This document shows, piece after piece, positions 24,408 through 34,322 of a stretch of DNA of 64,000 nt; positions within the stretch are counted from its first letter, which is position 1; every line of letters begins with the position of its first letter. The notes beneath the pieces were generated by a model that was given only the letters and a program-made list of their open reading frames with translations, was not told the DNA's origin and did no database searches. The stretch covers positions 1 through 64,000 of the forward strand of contig VIIQ02000724.1 in NCBI GenBank assembly GCA_007449985.2, given 5' to 3'. This DNA comes from Desmodesmus armatus (lineage: Eukaryota > Chlorophyta > Chlorophyceae > Sphaeropleales > Scenedesmaceae). Position numbers and translations under genes: made by a program.

Positions 24408-24739
24408 ATGTCAGCTTGGGGGCCCAACATGCCACACACGTGGGGGCAGCCACGACCAGCCCGCAGCCGCTACCCACAGGGACAGAGGCTTGGGAGCCAC
24501 GTATACGCAGCAGCTGCCGCGCATGCAACCGCAGGCCGCTCCCATATTCAGCAGGACTGGGGCCAGGACCCCCAGCAGCAGCCGCAGGGGGAACGGGAAC
24601 TGCACCAGCAGCAGCACCAGCAGCGCCAGCACATGCAGCAGCGGCAGGACTGGGACTTCTGCTCGCCTAGGCACCCTCACCTGCAGCAGGATTGGGGCCA
24701 GGACCCACAACAGCAGCCACAGGGGGAGTGGGATATGCT

Positions 24740-24785
<46 letters not shown>

Positions 24786-26633
24786 GAGCAACAGCACACC
24801 CAGCAGCGACAGGATTGGGATTCGCGCTCATGTAGCCGCGGGCAGGGCGATCACGGCCAGCCGCCGCCGCCACCGCGGTACAGCCCCAAGTGGACGTTGC
24901 CCCCCTGTCTGGTGCTGCCAATACTGGAGCAGCGGCAGCAACCCTATCTCCAGCCTGGCCCAACCACGGCTGGTGTCAGCAGCAGCCTAGTCGTCAAGCT
25001 GCACCTGCGGCAGGCACGCTACAGGGCGCAAAATAGGAAGCTACCCAGCTTCACCACCCTCCTCAGCTGCATGATCAGGAAGGGCTTGGTGCGCCCCAAC
25101 AGCACGCAGGTATGGGCAGCTCTCCACCAGGTCAGGTTTAGCGAGGGAACAGTGCACATGACCGCATTGGACACCCCCGAAGCGCGGGCGGCAGCACAGG
25201 ATGCAGTTGCAGCAGGGAATGTGACAGTTGGGGAGGGGGACGGCGCCATTACTGTACCGGTGTCATGGGCACCCACCACCCAGCCGGCTGGGTGTGCAAC
25301 AGTGACGCTGTATCAGCTGCCACCACGGTGGGCACGGGAGAAGATCGGCGCAGCACTCCTTGGAGCAGCACAGCAGCAAGGGAAGGTAATCGCAGAGTTC
25401 CTGGGTGGCAGCGCACTGATGGGTGACGCCCAGCTGACCTGCCCTGCAGCCGACACGGTGGTGCTGTGGGTGCAGCCGCCCCCCCACGACCCACTGCTCA
25501 CACGGCTGCCCGCCTCCTTCGACTCTGGGCTGTCTGGCTCCCCGCCAGTCAGGATTGAGGTGGCAGGCAGGTCCTCCTTGGACCCGCACACCTGGCCGCA
25601 GCAGACCCAGCAACTGCTGCGCTTGCTGCAGCCAACCTTAGACAGCATATTAGGGGAGGGGGACATAGCGACAGCACGTCCCCCCTCGCAGCAGCATCAG
25701 CAGCAGCAGCAGCATGGCCAGCAGCAACAGCAACAGCGTCACCAGCAACAGCAGCAAGGCCAGCAGCCCCAGCACCAACAACGATGGTGGCATCAGCAGC
25801 CCCGGCCACAGCCACAGCCTGCAGACCTACAGCAGTCACCCACGCAGCAGCAGCAGCAACAGCAGCAGCGGCAGCAGCAGCAGCAGCAGCAGCAGCGGCC
25901 AGATGAGGGGGCCGCCAGCGACATGCAGGTGGACTCCCAGTCCGAGTCGGGCGCAGACCTGCCGGAGAACCCCTTTGACATGCAGCCCAGCCAGCAGCAG
26001 GGGGTGCTGCTGCAGGTGGCTGACATGCTGGAGATAGCAGAACGGCTGGTAACAGATGATGCAGCCGGCGACGCCAGCGACCTGCCCAGCGAGCGCAAGC
26101 AGCAGCTGCAGCAGGCTTTCTGCAGGAAGTTCCGCAGCGCTCTGCAGCGGGAGGGCCCCTCAGAAGACGAGGTGTGTGACTGGCTTAGGGAGGAGCTGGG
26201 CATCAGGCGCCTTGAGTACGGCAGCGACAGCGGGGCAGAGGCGTCGGACGAGGACGCAGCAGCAGGCCCTAGTGGTGGCACACCAGCCCAGCAACAGCAG
26301 CAGCAGCAGCACACCAGCCAGCAGAGCCCACGGCGGACACGTCAGCGAGGGGGCAGGCGACAGCAGCAGCGACAGCAGCAGCAGCAGCAGCAGCAGCAGT
26401 CGCCGCCACTCAGGCGGACGCCGCGCACCACAGCAGGACAGATGACACCTGGATATGCCACGCTGTATGGCCCCGGCCAGCAGCCCAACAACACGCCGCG
26501 GGGCCAGCAGCAGCAGGGCCGGGAGGGAAATGGTAGGACACAGCATGCCAGCCAAGCTGGCACCCCGCCGCTCACACCGGCGGCTGCACACCCCCCTCAG
26601 CGTGCCGGGGCGCGCGCCCGGGGGCAGCAGTAG
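24408..26633 (+). CDS. LINE-B ORF1 protein, Gln-rich, 741 aa
   Basis: ORF1 of the LINE is intact at 741 codons, ATG 24408 to TAG 26633. Residues 1-160 are Gln-rich with an uninterrupted polyglutamine run near 112-125. Residues about 195-390 form the globular part; a stretch with CATVTLYQLPPRW looks like the first strand and helix of an RRM-type fold, but this is weak. A second Gln-rich region follows. Then comes an acidic, helix-prone block (SDMQVDSQSESGADL to RRLEYGSDSGAEASDEDA) and a basic Gln-rich C-terminus. I see no CCHC zinc knuckle. In L1 elements, ORF1 proteins bind RNA and package the transcript; that role is inferred from position. The acidic block is also present in the inverted fragment at 3181-4346, so it is conserved between copies. 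Confidence 0.8.
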
Positions 26634-29600
26634 ATGGTGCACCGCCGGGCCGCCCCCTCAGGGTGGCAGCAGTCAACGTCAACGGCCTCAACGCCAGCTT
26701 GAAGCGGCGCAAGGTCTTTACTTGGCTGCACAAACAGCGGGTTGACATCGCCCTGCTGTCGGAAACTCACTGCACCAGCGACACGCAGGCACAGCAGTGG
26801 GTACAGCAGGGGGCAGGGCCAGGCAGACCTTGGCGGGGCCAGGGATTCTGGTGCCACCAGCAGCAGCAGGGAGGCAGGGCAGCGGGGGGAGTGGGTGTGC
26901 TGCTTTCACAGCGGGTTGTGGGAGAAGCAGCAGACCCAGTTATAGAGCACCAGGGGCCGTCGGGCAGGGTGCTGAAGGTGTCTTGGCAGACACCATGGGG
27001 TAACACGCTGGCAGCAACGGCAGTGTACGCCCCATGCACGCCCCAGGACAGGGCCGAATTCTTTCTGGGGGAGTATGTAGATGCAGTGACGTCGGGAACA
27101 CAGCAGGGGCAGATAGTCGGGGGCGACTTCAACTGCGTCATGCGCCCAGCGGATGTGCTGCCAGCTGCACAGCAGCAGCCGGCAGCATCCAGTCGCATGG
27201 TAGGCGGGGCGGAGCTGCGGACAGCCAACTTCGTGGGGGGCCTCCAGGATGCATGGTTGCTGCAGCACCCTCACCAGTTGCAGCCAACCCACTACACGCA
27301 GCATGCCGGCAGCACTGACAGTGCAGGACAGGAGGTGTTGGGCCCTATCTCGGGGGGCCGCATCGATTATGTCTTCCTCTCCGACGACATGATCCATGGT
27401 GGATGGCTGCAGCGCACACAGCAGCACAGGCTGTTCCCCAGCGATCACCGCCCAGTGCTGGCTTACCTGCAGCCGCCTGGGACCCCCGAGCAGGGCAAGG
27501 GGCGGTGGCGCTTCCCCAACCACATGCTGGGGGTGGAGGCTTTCAGGGAACCGTACCGCCGCCAGCTGCAGGACGCAATAGCAGCACTGGAACAGCGCAG
27601 CCCGCGTCTTGACCCAGCAGCGGAATGGGAGCAGATCAAGCGGCTGGCTCAGAGTCTCTGCCAGCGGCTTGAGCAGCAGCTGAACAGGCAACAGAATCAG
27701 GAGCGCAAGCGTCTCCTGCTGCAGATCGCTGCAGCACGCAGCATCAGCCGCGAAATGGAGGATGCTCAGGGGGTGCGGGACCAGTTAGCCGCAGAGAAGG
27801 CCTTCACCGCCTTCGAGGCTGCTCAGCTGGAGCAGGAAGCAGCCGCCACAGAGCCGCTCTGGGAGGTTTACGGTGAGCAGTCCACCTTCTTGTTCCACCA
27901 GGGGGGCAGGGCTGCCCAGGAGCCTCAAGCAATAGCTGAGGTGCAGCGGCCTGACGGGGTGACAGTAGCAGCGCAGGGAAGGGATGGGATAGCAGCAGTG
28001 GGGGAGCTGCTGGCAGACTTCTACGATCCCGCCAAGGGTGGCCTGTTCTCATGCCACCCCACGGATCGGCAGCAGCAGGACCTCCTGCTGGCAGCCATTG
28101 ATAGAAAACTAGACGAGCAGCAGCAGCAGCAGTGCAGTGGGGAAGGGGAGGAGGGCACCCTGACAGGGCAGGAGGCGCACGCAGCTCTAGCCAGCCTGCC
28201 ACGGGGTAAGGCTCCCGGCAGTGACGGACTCACCTATGAGTTCTATACTGCCATGTGGGAGGTGGTAGGGGACCACCTGGTAGCAGCTTTCAACTTTAGC
28301 TTCCAGCAGCCGGAGCTTAGACTGTCAGAGACGCAGCGGCTGGGCCTGATCACCCTCATCTACAAGGGGGGTGGCAAGCCCAGGGCAGACCCAGCCAGCT
28401 ACAGGCCCATCACCCTCCTCAACTGCGATCTCAAGATCGTGGCCAAGGTGCTGGTGCACAGGTTGGGACCAGCCTGCGCCAGCGTCATAGACCCCACACA
28501 GACCGCCTTCGTCCCAGGGCGGGACATTGCAGACAATGTGCTGCACCACCTGGAAGAAATCGACTTCCTCCAGGAGGTGCAGCGGCCGGGCTGCATTGTC
28601 TTTTTGGACTTCGAGAAAGCGTATGACCGCCTCAACAGGGGGTGGTTGCTGCGCTGCATGGAGGCCATGCTGTTCCCTGAGAGCAGCAGGCGCTGGGTGC
28701 GCTTGCTGCTGGAGGGCACCATGGGTCAGATCATCTTCAACGGCGGTCACAGCAGCTGGGCATTTGACATCCCCTCCGGCTGTGCACAGGGCAGCCCTCT
28801 CAGCCCGCTGCTGTATGTCATAGCAGCGCAGCCGTTAGCAGCCAGGTGCAGACAGCTACAGCGGGAGGGTGGGATCACCAGCATCGACATGCCGGGCGAC
28901 CAGGGCCCCGCCCCTTGCTGCCACCAGCACGCAGACGACACCACTCTGCATGCGGCCTCACCGGCGGACGTGGGCACCTTGTTGCAGCAGGCCGTGGGGC
29001 CGTTCTGTGCAGCCAGCGCAGCAAAGCTCAACGTCGACAAGAGCCAGGGTATGGGGCTGGGACCTCACAGCAGCATGCAGGGTTTAGATGCAGCGACGGG
29101 TATAGTGTTTGTGAACACGAGGGATGCCCCCATCAGGCACCTGGGCATACTGTTGTCTGTCGAGGGTGCGACACGCTTTGCAGACCAGCTTTTTGAGCAG
29201 CGGCTGCGCAGCATTGGGCACAGGGCACGCACCTGGAGCAGGCATGACCTCTCACTGCTGGGCAGGTGTGAGGTAGCCAGGCAGGTGCTGGCCTCCTGTT
29301 TGGTGTACCATGCGCAGTTTGTGCCCATACCTGAGCGCATTATGCGCCTCATTCAGCGCCGCATATCAGCCTTTATCCTGGGGCTGGGGTGCATCCGCAA
29401 CACAGACAACAGGCAGCTGCGTTGGCGCCCAGCTCAGCAGGTGGCCAGCCTGCAGGCCAAGCAGGGGGGCATAGCCAGCGTGGATGTGCAGGCACATGTG
29501 ACAGCCATGCAGGGGAAGGTGATGGCGGCCCTGCTGCACCCCACAAGCAAGCATGGAAGCAGTTCATGCGGGCCAACCTGGAGCGTGCAGGGGTGGGGGT

Positions 29601-31375
29601 GCGGGTGCTGCTACAGCAGCACTCCTCGGGGCAGGGAGCAGCAGCAATGCGACGGCACCTCAACCCAAGGCACGCAGCGCACGTCGCCGCGTTCCAGTCG
29701 CTGGGGCTGCACAGGCGCGTCGCCCACGGCGACATGACGGTGGATCAGATCAAACTAGAGCCAGTAGTGGGGAATCACAGCGTGGCCAGCGCCGTCACAT
29801 GTGTGCTGTTCAGCTCTGCCCGCGCACTGCCCAGCAGTGTGCAGCCTCGATCGGCAGACGCAACTCTTGGGCAGGTGGCAGAGCGAGGCTTGTCCTTTCA
29901 GCCAGCGGTGGATGGCCTCGTGCTGCCGACGGCATGGCAGCAGGCTCTCCAGCCGCCTGCAGATCAGCAGCAGCAGCAGCAGCGGCAGCCGTCGTTGCAG
30001 CAGCAGTCACAGTGGGAAGTGGATTCAGGGGCCAGGTGGGTGTGGCAGGGGATGGAGGACCGGGAGCAGTGGTATGAGGTGCAGCCAGATGGCAGCCTCC
30101 GCTGCCTCAACACAGCGCCTGACGTGCCGCAGGGTGAGGTGTTCGCTCCCTGTTGCGTGGTGTTCGCTCCACTGGGCGGCCCACGCGGGCAGCATAGGCA
30201 GCAGCAGCAGTCAGGGGCCACACAGCGGGAGCCCCTTGAGGCCTACTACCTGGTGGGGCGGTGGCCCGAGGTCCAGGTCGACCCCAATGTGTGGGGTTTT
30301 GGGCCGGACACGGGGGTTGTGCAGTATTCAGTTAGGGACATCACCCGCAGGCTGGTGCAGCTCCAGTGCAGGTCACAGCCTGGGTGGGTCCCGGACAGGG
30401 GGGTGCGACCTCGGCTGTGGCGGGACAGCGAAGGCAACCTGGCGCCCAGCACAGGTTTGCAACAGCTGGAAGCGAAGCACAAGCGCAGCTTTGCAGAGAT
30501 GCTGCAGACCGGCTTCAGCACAGGTAACAGCAGCAGCAGCGACCGCCACCGCATCACTACTGCTGACCAGATGGCAGAATATGATACTACGTGGATGCAC
30601 GACAGCCCAGCCCGGCAGCATGTCCTGCAGCGGGTTGCAGACAGGGCCGCTACAGCAGCAGGGTCCCAGCCAACAGCTTGGCGGCAGCAGCAGGACCTAC
30701 AGCATGTCACCACCCCAGCCGTGGATGACACGGAGGACCCCTGGCCAGGGGCTTGCAGCCCGCTACAGAGGCCGAGCAAGCGTGGGGAAAAGCGTACCGT
30801 CGGGCCGCTGACAAGCGCCTGCCACGGCCGCTGCGGGTGTTTGGATGGCAGATGCTTCATGCCGCCGTCAGGGTTGGGGATAGTAGGGTATATGCTGCCA
30901 CAAACATGCAGGAGCTGCTGCAATGCTGCTGTCCGCAGCAGCAGTGTCGGCTGGGGTCCCAGCAGCAGCAGCAGCAGCAGCAGCCAGGCCAGGCGGGAGC
31001 ACTGCAGTCTCAGCAGCAACAACAACAGGGGCAGGGCGGGCCTGGGGATCACAGCTGCTGCTGCAGCAGCTGCAGCAGCAGGGGCAGGGTGGGGATGGGC
31101 AGCCGCAGCAGCAGCCACAGCCACGGCCGGGACAGGCTGCGAACGGAGGGGCACAGCAACACCAGCAGCAGTCACAGCAGCAGGTTGGGACCCAGCAGCA
31201 GCAGCTGCCGACTCCAGACAGCTATCAGCTTGAGTCTCTGTCTCACCTCTTTGTGCAGTGCCCTGTCGCGGTGGCCGTGTGGGCTTGGTTTGCAGGTGTG
31301 TGGCAGAGGGTGCAGCCGGGAGCAGTAGTGGACTTCAGCAGCGTTCGCATCCTTCTGTTGGATTCTGTTGGATGA
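26634..31375 (+). pseudogene. LINE-B ORF2: endonuclease and reverse transcriptase, broken
   Basis: ORF2 should start at ATG 26634, directly after the ORF1 stop, but a small deletion puts that ATG out of frame; the open frame is entered at 26663. The first about 265 residues are an AP-type endonuclease with VNVNGLN, LLSETHC, GGDFN near residue 153, RIDYVF and SDHRPV near 261. The reverse transcriptase follows, with APGSDGL near 515, FLDFEKAYDRL near 647, GCAQGSPLSPLLYV and the catalytic box HADD near 756. A one-base deletion near 29545 shifts the frame; the rest continues at 29389-31233 and 30753-31375 in other frames, with a plant-type RT zinc-finger-like region (LRVFGWQMLHAAV, ESLSHLFVQCPVAVAVW). 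The true C-terminus is deleted. In L1 biology this protein nicks DNA and copies the RNA at the nick. Confidence 0.88.
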
Positions 31376-31436
31376 CAGCACAGTGTGGAAGCCTCCACCA
31401 GCGCTGCAGCAGCTTTGGACGTACCTTTGGACGTAC

Positions 31437-32038
31437 CTTGCTCTTCTGGGGGCGGCTGGCCGCTCTGGTGCCTTGCTTGGTTGGCACTGGGGCAACAATG
31501 TCAGTGTTTTTGCTGGCTTAGGTGTGTGGCGGATTTAGCCTTGCATATTGGAGAGGTGTGCAGGTGTGGTGGTGCATCACGCCGGGGGTCTTTGGGCCCT
31601 TTGCGCGCTGGCTTTTGTCTAGTACAGCGGCCAGCCATGTGCTGTGTGGCCGCCGCTTGTTTGTTTTAGGGTGTTTCTTCAGCCCCTCTGTGGGGGGGCT
31701 GGCTCTGCACACCGGTGAGGTGTGTGAGTGTGGCGACGCATCGGTGGTGCTTTCTCTCGGCTCTGTGCTGACTCGCTTGCGTTAGTGTTGCTCGCATGCT
31801 TTGTCCCTTTGCCGTTGCTTTCCTCTAGTCATCTTGCGGGTGCATGGTCGGGTCCTGGTGTCTGCTTTTTGGCAGGCTGCACTGCGAAGTGCCGCCCGTG
31901 AGACCATGTGGTGGGGGTGTCGGCTTGCGCCCTCACAGGGTGGTGCCTGCCAGGTTGCGCCATCCTCTTGCCTGAGCTTTGAGGGGTGGCTTCTGTTGCT
32001 TGACTTCGCTCTTGTAACTTGCTCACTCAAAAAAAAAA
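31437..32038 (+). other. LINE-B 3' UTR and terminal tail domain
   Basis: About 600 bp are nearly identical to 6518-7118. The last about 205 bp form the tail domain shared in diverged form with LINE-A and SINE-1, which is likely to be the site recognised by the reverse transcriptase. The tail ends GCTCACTC plus poly-A. The left boundary is a deletion junction with a short local duplication (TTGGACGTACCT twice). Confidence 0.75.
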
Positions 32039-33009
32039 AATTGGGGTGCATGTTGGTACGCTTGAAGACACTGTTTTTGTCTTTCACTAGAGCCACCCAA
32101 AGGATTTTTGCGGACCACCATCGCTGCGCACCATCCGCCGCCGTCAACCCAACGCTACGCGCCGCTCTCTGACTCAATTGGGGTGCATGTTGGTACGCTT
32201 GAAGACACTGTTTTTGTCTTTCACTAGAGCCAACCAGATGATTTTGGCGGACCACCACCGCTGCGCACCATCCGCCGCCGCCAACCCAACGCTACGCGCC
32301 GCTCTCTTACTCAATTGGGGTGCATGTTGGTACGCTTGAAGACACTGTTTTTGTCTTTCACTAGAGCCAACCAGATGTTTTTTGCGGACCACCACCGCTG
32401 CGCACCATCCGCCGCCGTCAACCCAACGCTACGCGCCGCTCTCTGACTCAATTGGGGTGCATGTTGGTACGCTTGAAGACACTATTTTTGTCTTTCACTA
32501 GAGCCACCCAGATGATGTTTGCGGACCACCACCGCTGCGCACCATCCGCCGCCGTCAACCCAACGCTACGCGCCGCTCTCTGACTCAATTAGGGTGCATG
32601 TTGGTACGCTTGAAGACACTATTTTTGTCTTTCACTAGAGCCACCCAGATGATGTTTGTGGACCACCACCGCTGCGCACCATCCGCCGCCGTCAACCCAA
32701 CGCTACGCGCCGCTCTCTGACTCAATTGGGGTGCATGTTGGTACGCTTGAAGACACTGTTTTTGTCTCTCACTAGAGCCAACCAGATGATTTTTGCGGAC
32801 CACCACCGCTGCGCACCATCCGCCGCCGTCAACCCAACGCTACGCGCCGCTCTCTGACTCAATTGGGGTGCATGTTGGTACGCTTGAAGACACTATTTTT
32901 GTCTGTCACTAGAGCCAACCAGATGTTTTTTGCGGACCACCACCGCTGCGCACCATCCGCCGCCGTCAACCCAGCGCTACGCGCCGCTCTCGGACTCAAT
33001 TGGGGTGCA
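32039..33009 (+). repeat. 137-bp satellite array, block 4
   Basis: About seven monomers continue the satellite behind LINE-B. They are slightly more diverged than in blocks 1-3 (for example GCCACCCAGATG, GATGTTTTTTGCGG and GGACTCAATT), as expected toward an array edge. The block ends at a 10-bp insert (33010-33019). Confidence 0.93.
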
Positions 33010-33092
33010 GGAAAAAAATTTGGGGTGCATGTTGGTACGCATGAAGACACTATTTTTGTCCGGAACGTGCATGTTGCTCACTCCCAAAAAAG
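33010..33092 (+). repeat. Array edge with two more A-tailed micro-insertions
   Basis: An insert GG plus A-run (33010-33019) is flanked by TTGGGGTGCA (33000-33009 and 33020-33029). Its GGAAAA matches the LINE-A terminus. A second insert, CTCACTCCC plus A-run (33077-33092), is flanked by GTGCATGTTG (33067-33076 and 33093-33102), a different target base from the LINE-B site. Between them is the first third of one monomer. Confidence 0.55.
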
Positions 33093-33350
33093 GTGCATGT
33101 TGGCTTGTGTGAACAGCCTAAATAGGTCTATCATAAGATCCCTTCAAATGATTTTCGGAAGCCGCGACAAATGCGCACAAGCGTGGATGATCTGCCGCCA
33201 ACCACCCAACGCTATGCGCTGGACTTTGAACGGAAGGTGCATGTTGGCGTGGGCAAAGAAACCCATTTGGTCTTTCATAAAATCATCGCAAATGTTTTTT
33301 GAAGCCATGACAAGTGCGCACAAGCGTGTAATGTTTTTTGGAAGCCGTAA
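33093..33350 (+). repeat. Diverged satellite monomers at the array edge
   Basis: Two degraded units start GGTGCATGTTGGC at about 33092 and 33236. They keep the order of monomer landmarks: GGTGCATGTTGG, a T-rich TCTTTCATA segment, AAATGATTTTCGG, GCGCAC, and CCACCCAACGCTATGCGC. The first unit is about 144 bp. They are far more diverged than any array monomer and look like old units left out of homogenisation. Confidence 0.65.
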
Positions 33351-33352
33351 CC

Positions 33353-33900
33353 GGGATAAAGATAAAGATAAAGATACAGAGACACCCCCTTGGTCTCTTA
33401 ACGCCATAGGACTTCTTCCCATTGGCCTCGCGTCCGTTGAGGACGGCTCTTCACACCAACACTCCTGGGGGTCTAGGGCAACGGCACTCGTGGCCACATC
33501 TCACTCCCCAGGGGCACACCTGGGGGCCGTGTAAACCCACCGAAATTCAGGCTGGAGATGTTGTTCGACATGGGAGATTGGATGCTGTAAGGTATCACCC
33601 TTGACCCGCTGGGAGAGTCCCCTCAGTCCCGACCTGAGAGAACCTTGAATCCCTAGGGTAGCACACCCAATAGCGGGCTCCATGCCTTTTCCGGCTGTAT
33701 TCTGCACCCATTCCTTCCTTTGCCTCTGTGGCAGTAATCAGCATCAGGGGATCCCTCTCCCTTCACTGCACTTGCCCGGGTCAGCAGCCTGGCTCGGGGT
33801 ATTATTACCCCCCCTAGGGGGCCGGTGGGTGGGCCGGGATTCGAACCCGGGTCTCCCCGACATAAGCCGGGTGCTTTTCCACTAAGCTACCCTACACCGG
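33353..33900 (-). mobile_element. SINE-2, full-length, tRNA-headed, (TTTATC)n tail
   Basis: On the minus strand it starts with a tRNA-like head (33896-33827), continues through a body of about 450 bp and ends with a (TTTATC)n tail (33356-33376 on the plus strand as GATAAA repeats). A 5'-truncated sister copy lies at 35886-36336 and a 3' fragment at 4453-4562. The 3' block with GGCCAATGGGA and TCCTATGGCGTTA is shared with SINE-3. A microsatellite tail instead of poly-A points to a partner LINE of a different clade from the L1-like one here. Confidence 0.75.
33827..33896 (-). tRNA. tRNA-like head of SINE-2 (degenerate)
   Basis: The minus strand has A-box TAGCTTAGTGG and B-box GGTTCGAATCC. The T-stem CCGGG/CCCGG is perfect. 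The acceptor stem has three mismatches, and the anticodon stem CCCGG/TCGGG encloses a six-base loop (CTTATG). It cannot be a working tRNA; it is the pol III promoter head of a SINE. It resembles the SINE-1 head closely, including the short anticodon loop, so the two heads probably share an ancestor. Confidence 0.6.
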
Positions 33901-33984
33901 GATCCAGCAGGAGGATGGGCCAACATGTCACCCACCCCACGGCACCTTTTGTGCCGGGGCCACACCATTGCAGGGCCTAGCACG

Positions 33985-34322
33985 GCCTGATTGTGCGCCA
34001 AGAGTTGCTTGGGAGGTTGCCTTGTGAGCAGAAGGTTTGGGTTTCGATTCCCACCCGCAGCAAGGTCTCTCTTTGGGGCATTGGCAACAATGTCCGTCTT
34101 ACTGAGTGGCCTGTGTCCCTTGTGGGGCCTCAGTGAGGGGTAGAGGATTTGGGCACTTTGCCTCTACCAAGTGTCACCCCGTGTGATAATAATGCTTGGA
34201 GTGTGTGTCAGGAGGGGTAGACCCCGCCGTCCTTACAGGGCGTGAAGCCAATGGGAGGTAATCCTATGGCGTTACTGGGTTAGGAGGGGGCCCTGAAGCA
34301 TTATTATTATTATTATTATAAG
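33985..34322 (+). mobile_element. SINE-3, (ATT)n tail
   Basis: The segment has a B-box-like GGTTTCGATTCC near 34050 behind a poorly preserved tRNA-like region, then a body. It ends in a 3' block with GAAGCCAATGGGAGGTAAT and CCTATGGCGTTAC, followed by an (ATT)n tail at 34303-34320. The 3' block is homologous to that of SINE-2 (opposite strand), but the bodies differ. The left end is uncertain, because no target duplication was found. Confidence 0.55.

Larger units (their letters stand above)
23857..32038 (+). mobile_element. LINE-B copy 3, nearly full-length, L1-like
   Basis: An element of 8.2 kb is bounded by a 9-bp target duplication in satellite DNA. It has a 5' leader (23857-24407), ORF1 (24408-26633), ORF2 with apurinic-type endonuclease and reverse transcriptase, and a 3' UTR ending in poly-A (32029-32038). 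No LTRs, RNase H or integrase are seen, so it is a non-LTR retrotransposon of L1 type. It is dead in this copy: the ORF2 start is shifted, there are frameshifts near 29545 and 30745, an 11-bp tandem duplication lies near 31365, and an internal deletion near 31437 removes the ORF2 C-terminus and the start of the 3' UTR. Confidence 0.88.
23848..32047 (+). repeat. 9-bp target-site duplication around LINE-B
   Basis: AATTGGGGT is present at 23848-23856 and at 32039-32047. Both arms are satellite sequence at the same point of the monomer. Together they fix the element limits at 23857 and 32038. Confidence 0.8.

Noticed and set aside
30246..31175. 309-codon minus-strand open frame
   Set aside because: It is the antisense of LINE ORF2. 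Ala/Leu runs come from CAG repeats read on the other strand, with no domain.
33144..33534. Open frames of 117-223 codons across the array edge and SINE-2
   Set aside because: They run through satellite and SINE sequence and end inside repeats; no protein features.
33827..33896. Functional tRNA gene on the minus strand
   Set aside because: Three acceptor mismatches and a six-base anticodon loop; it heads a SINE.
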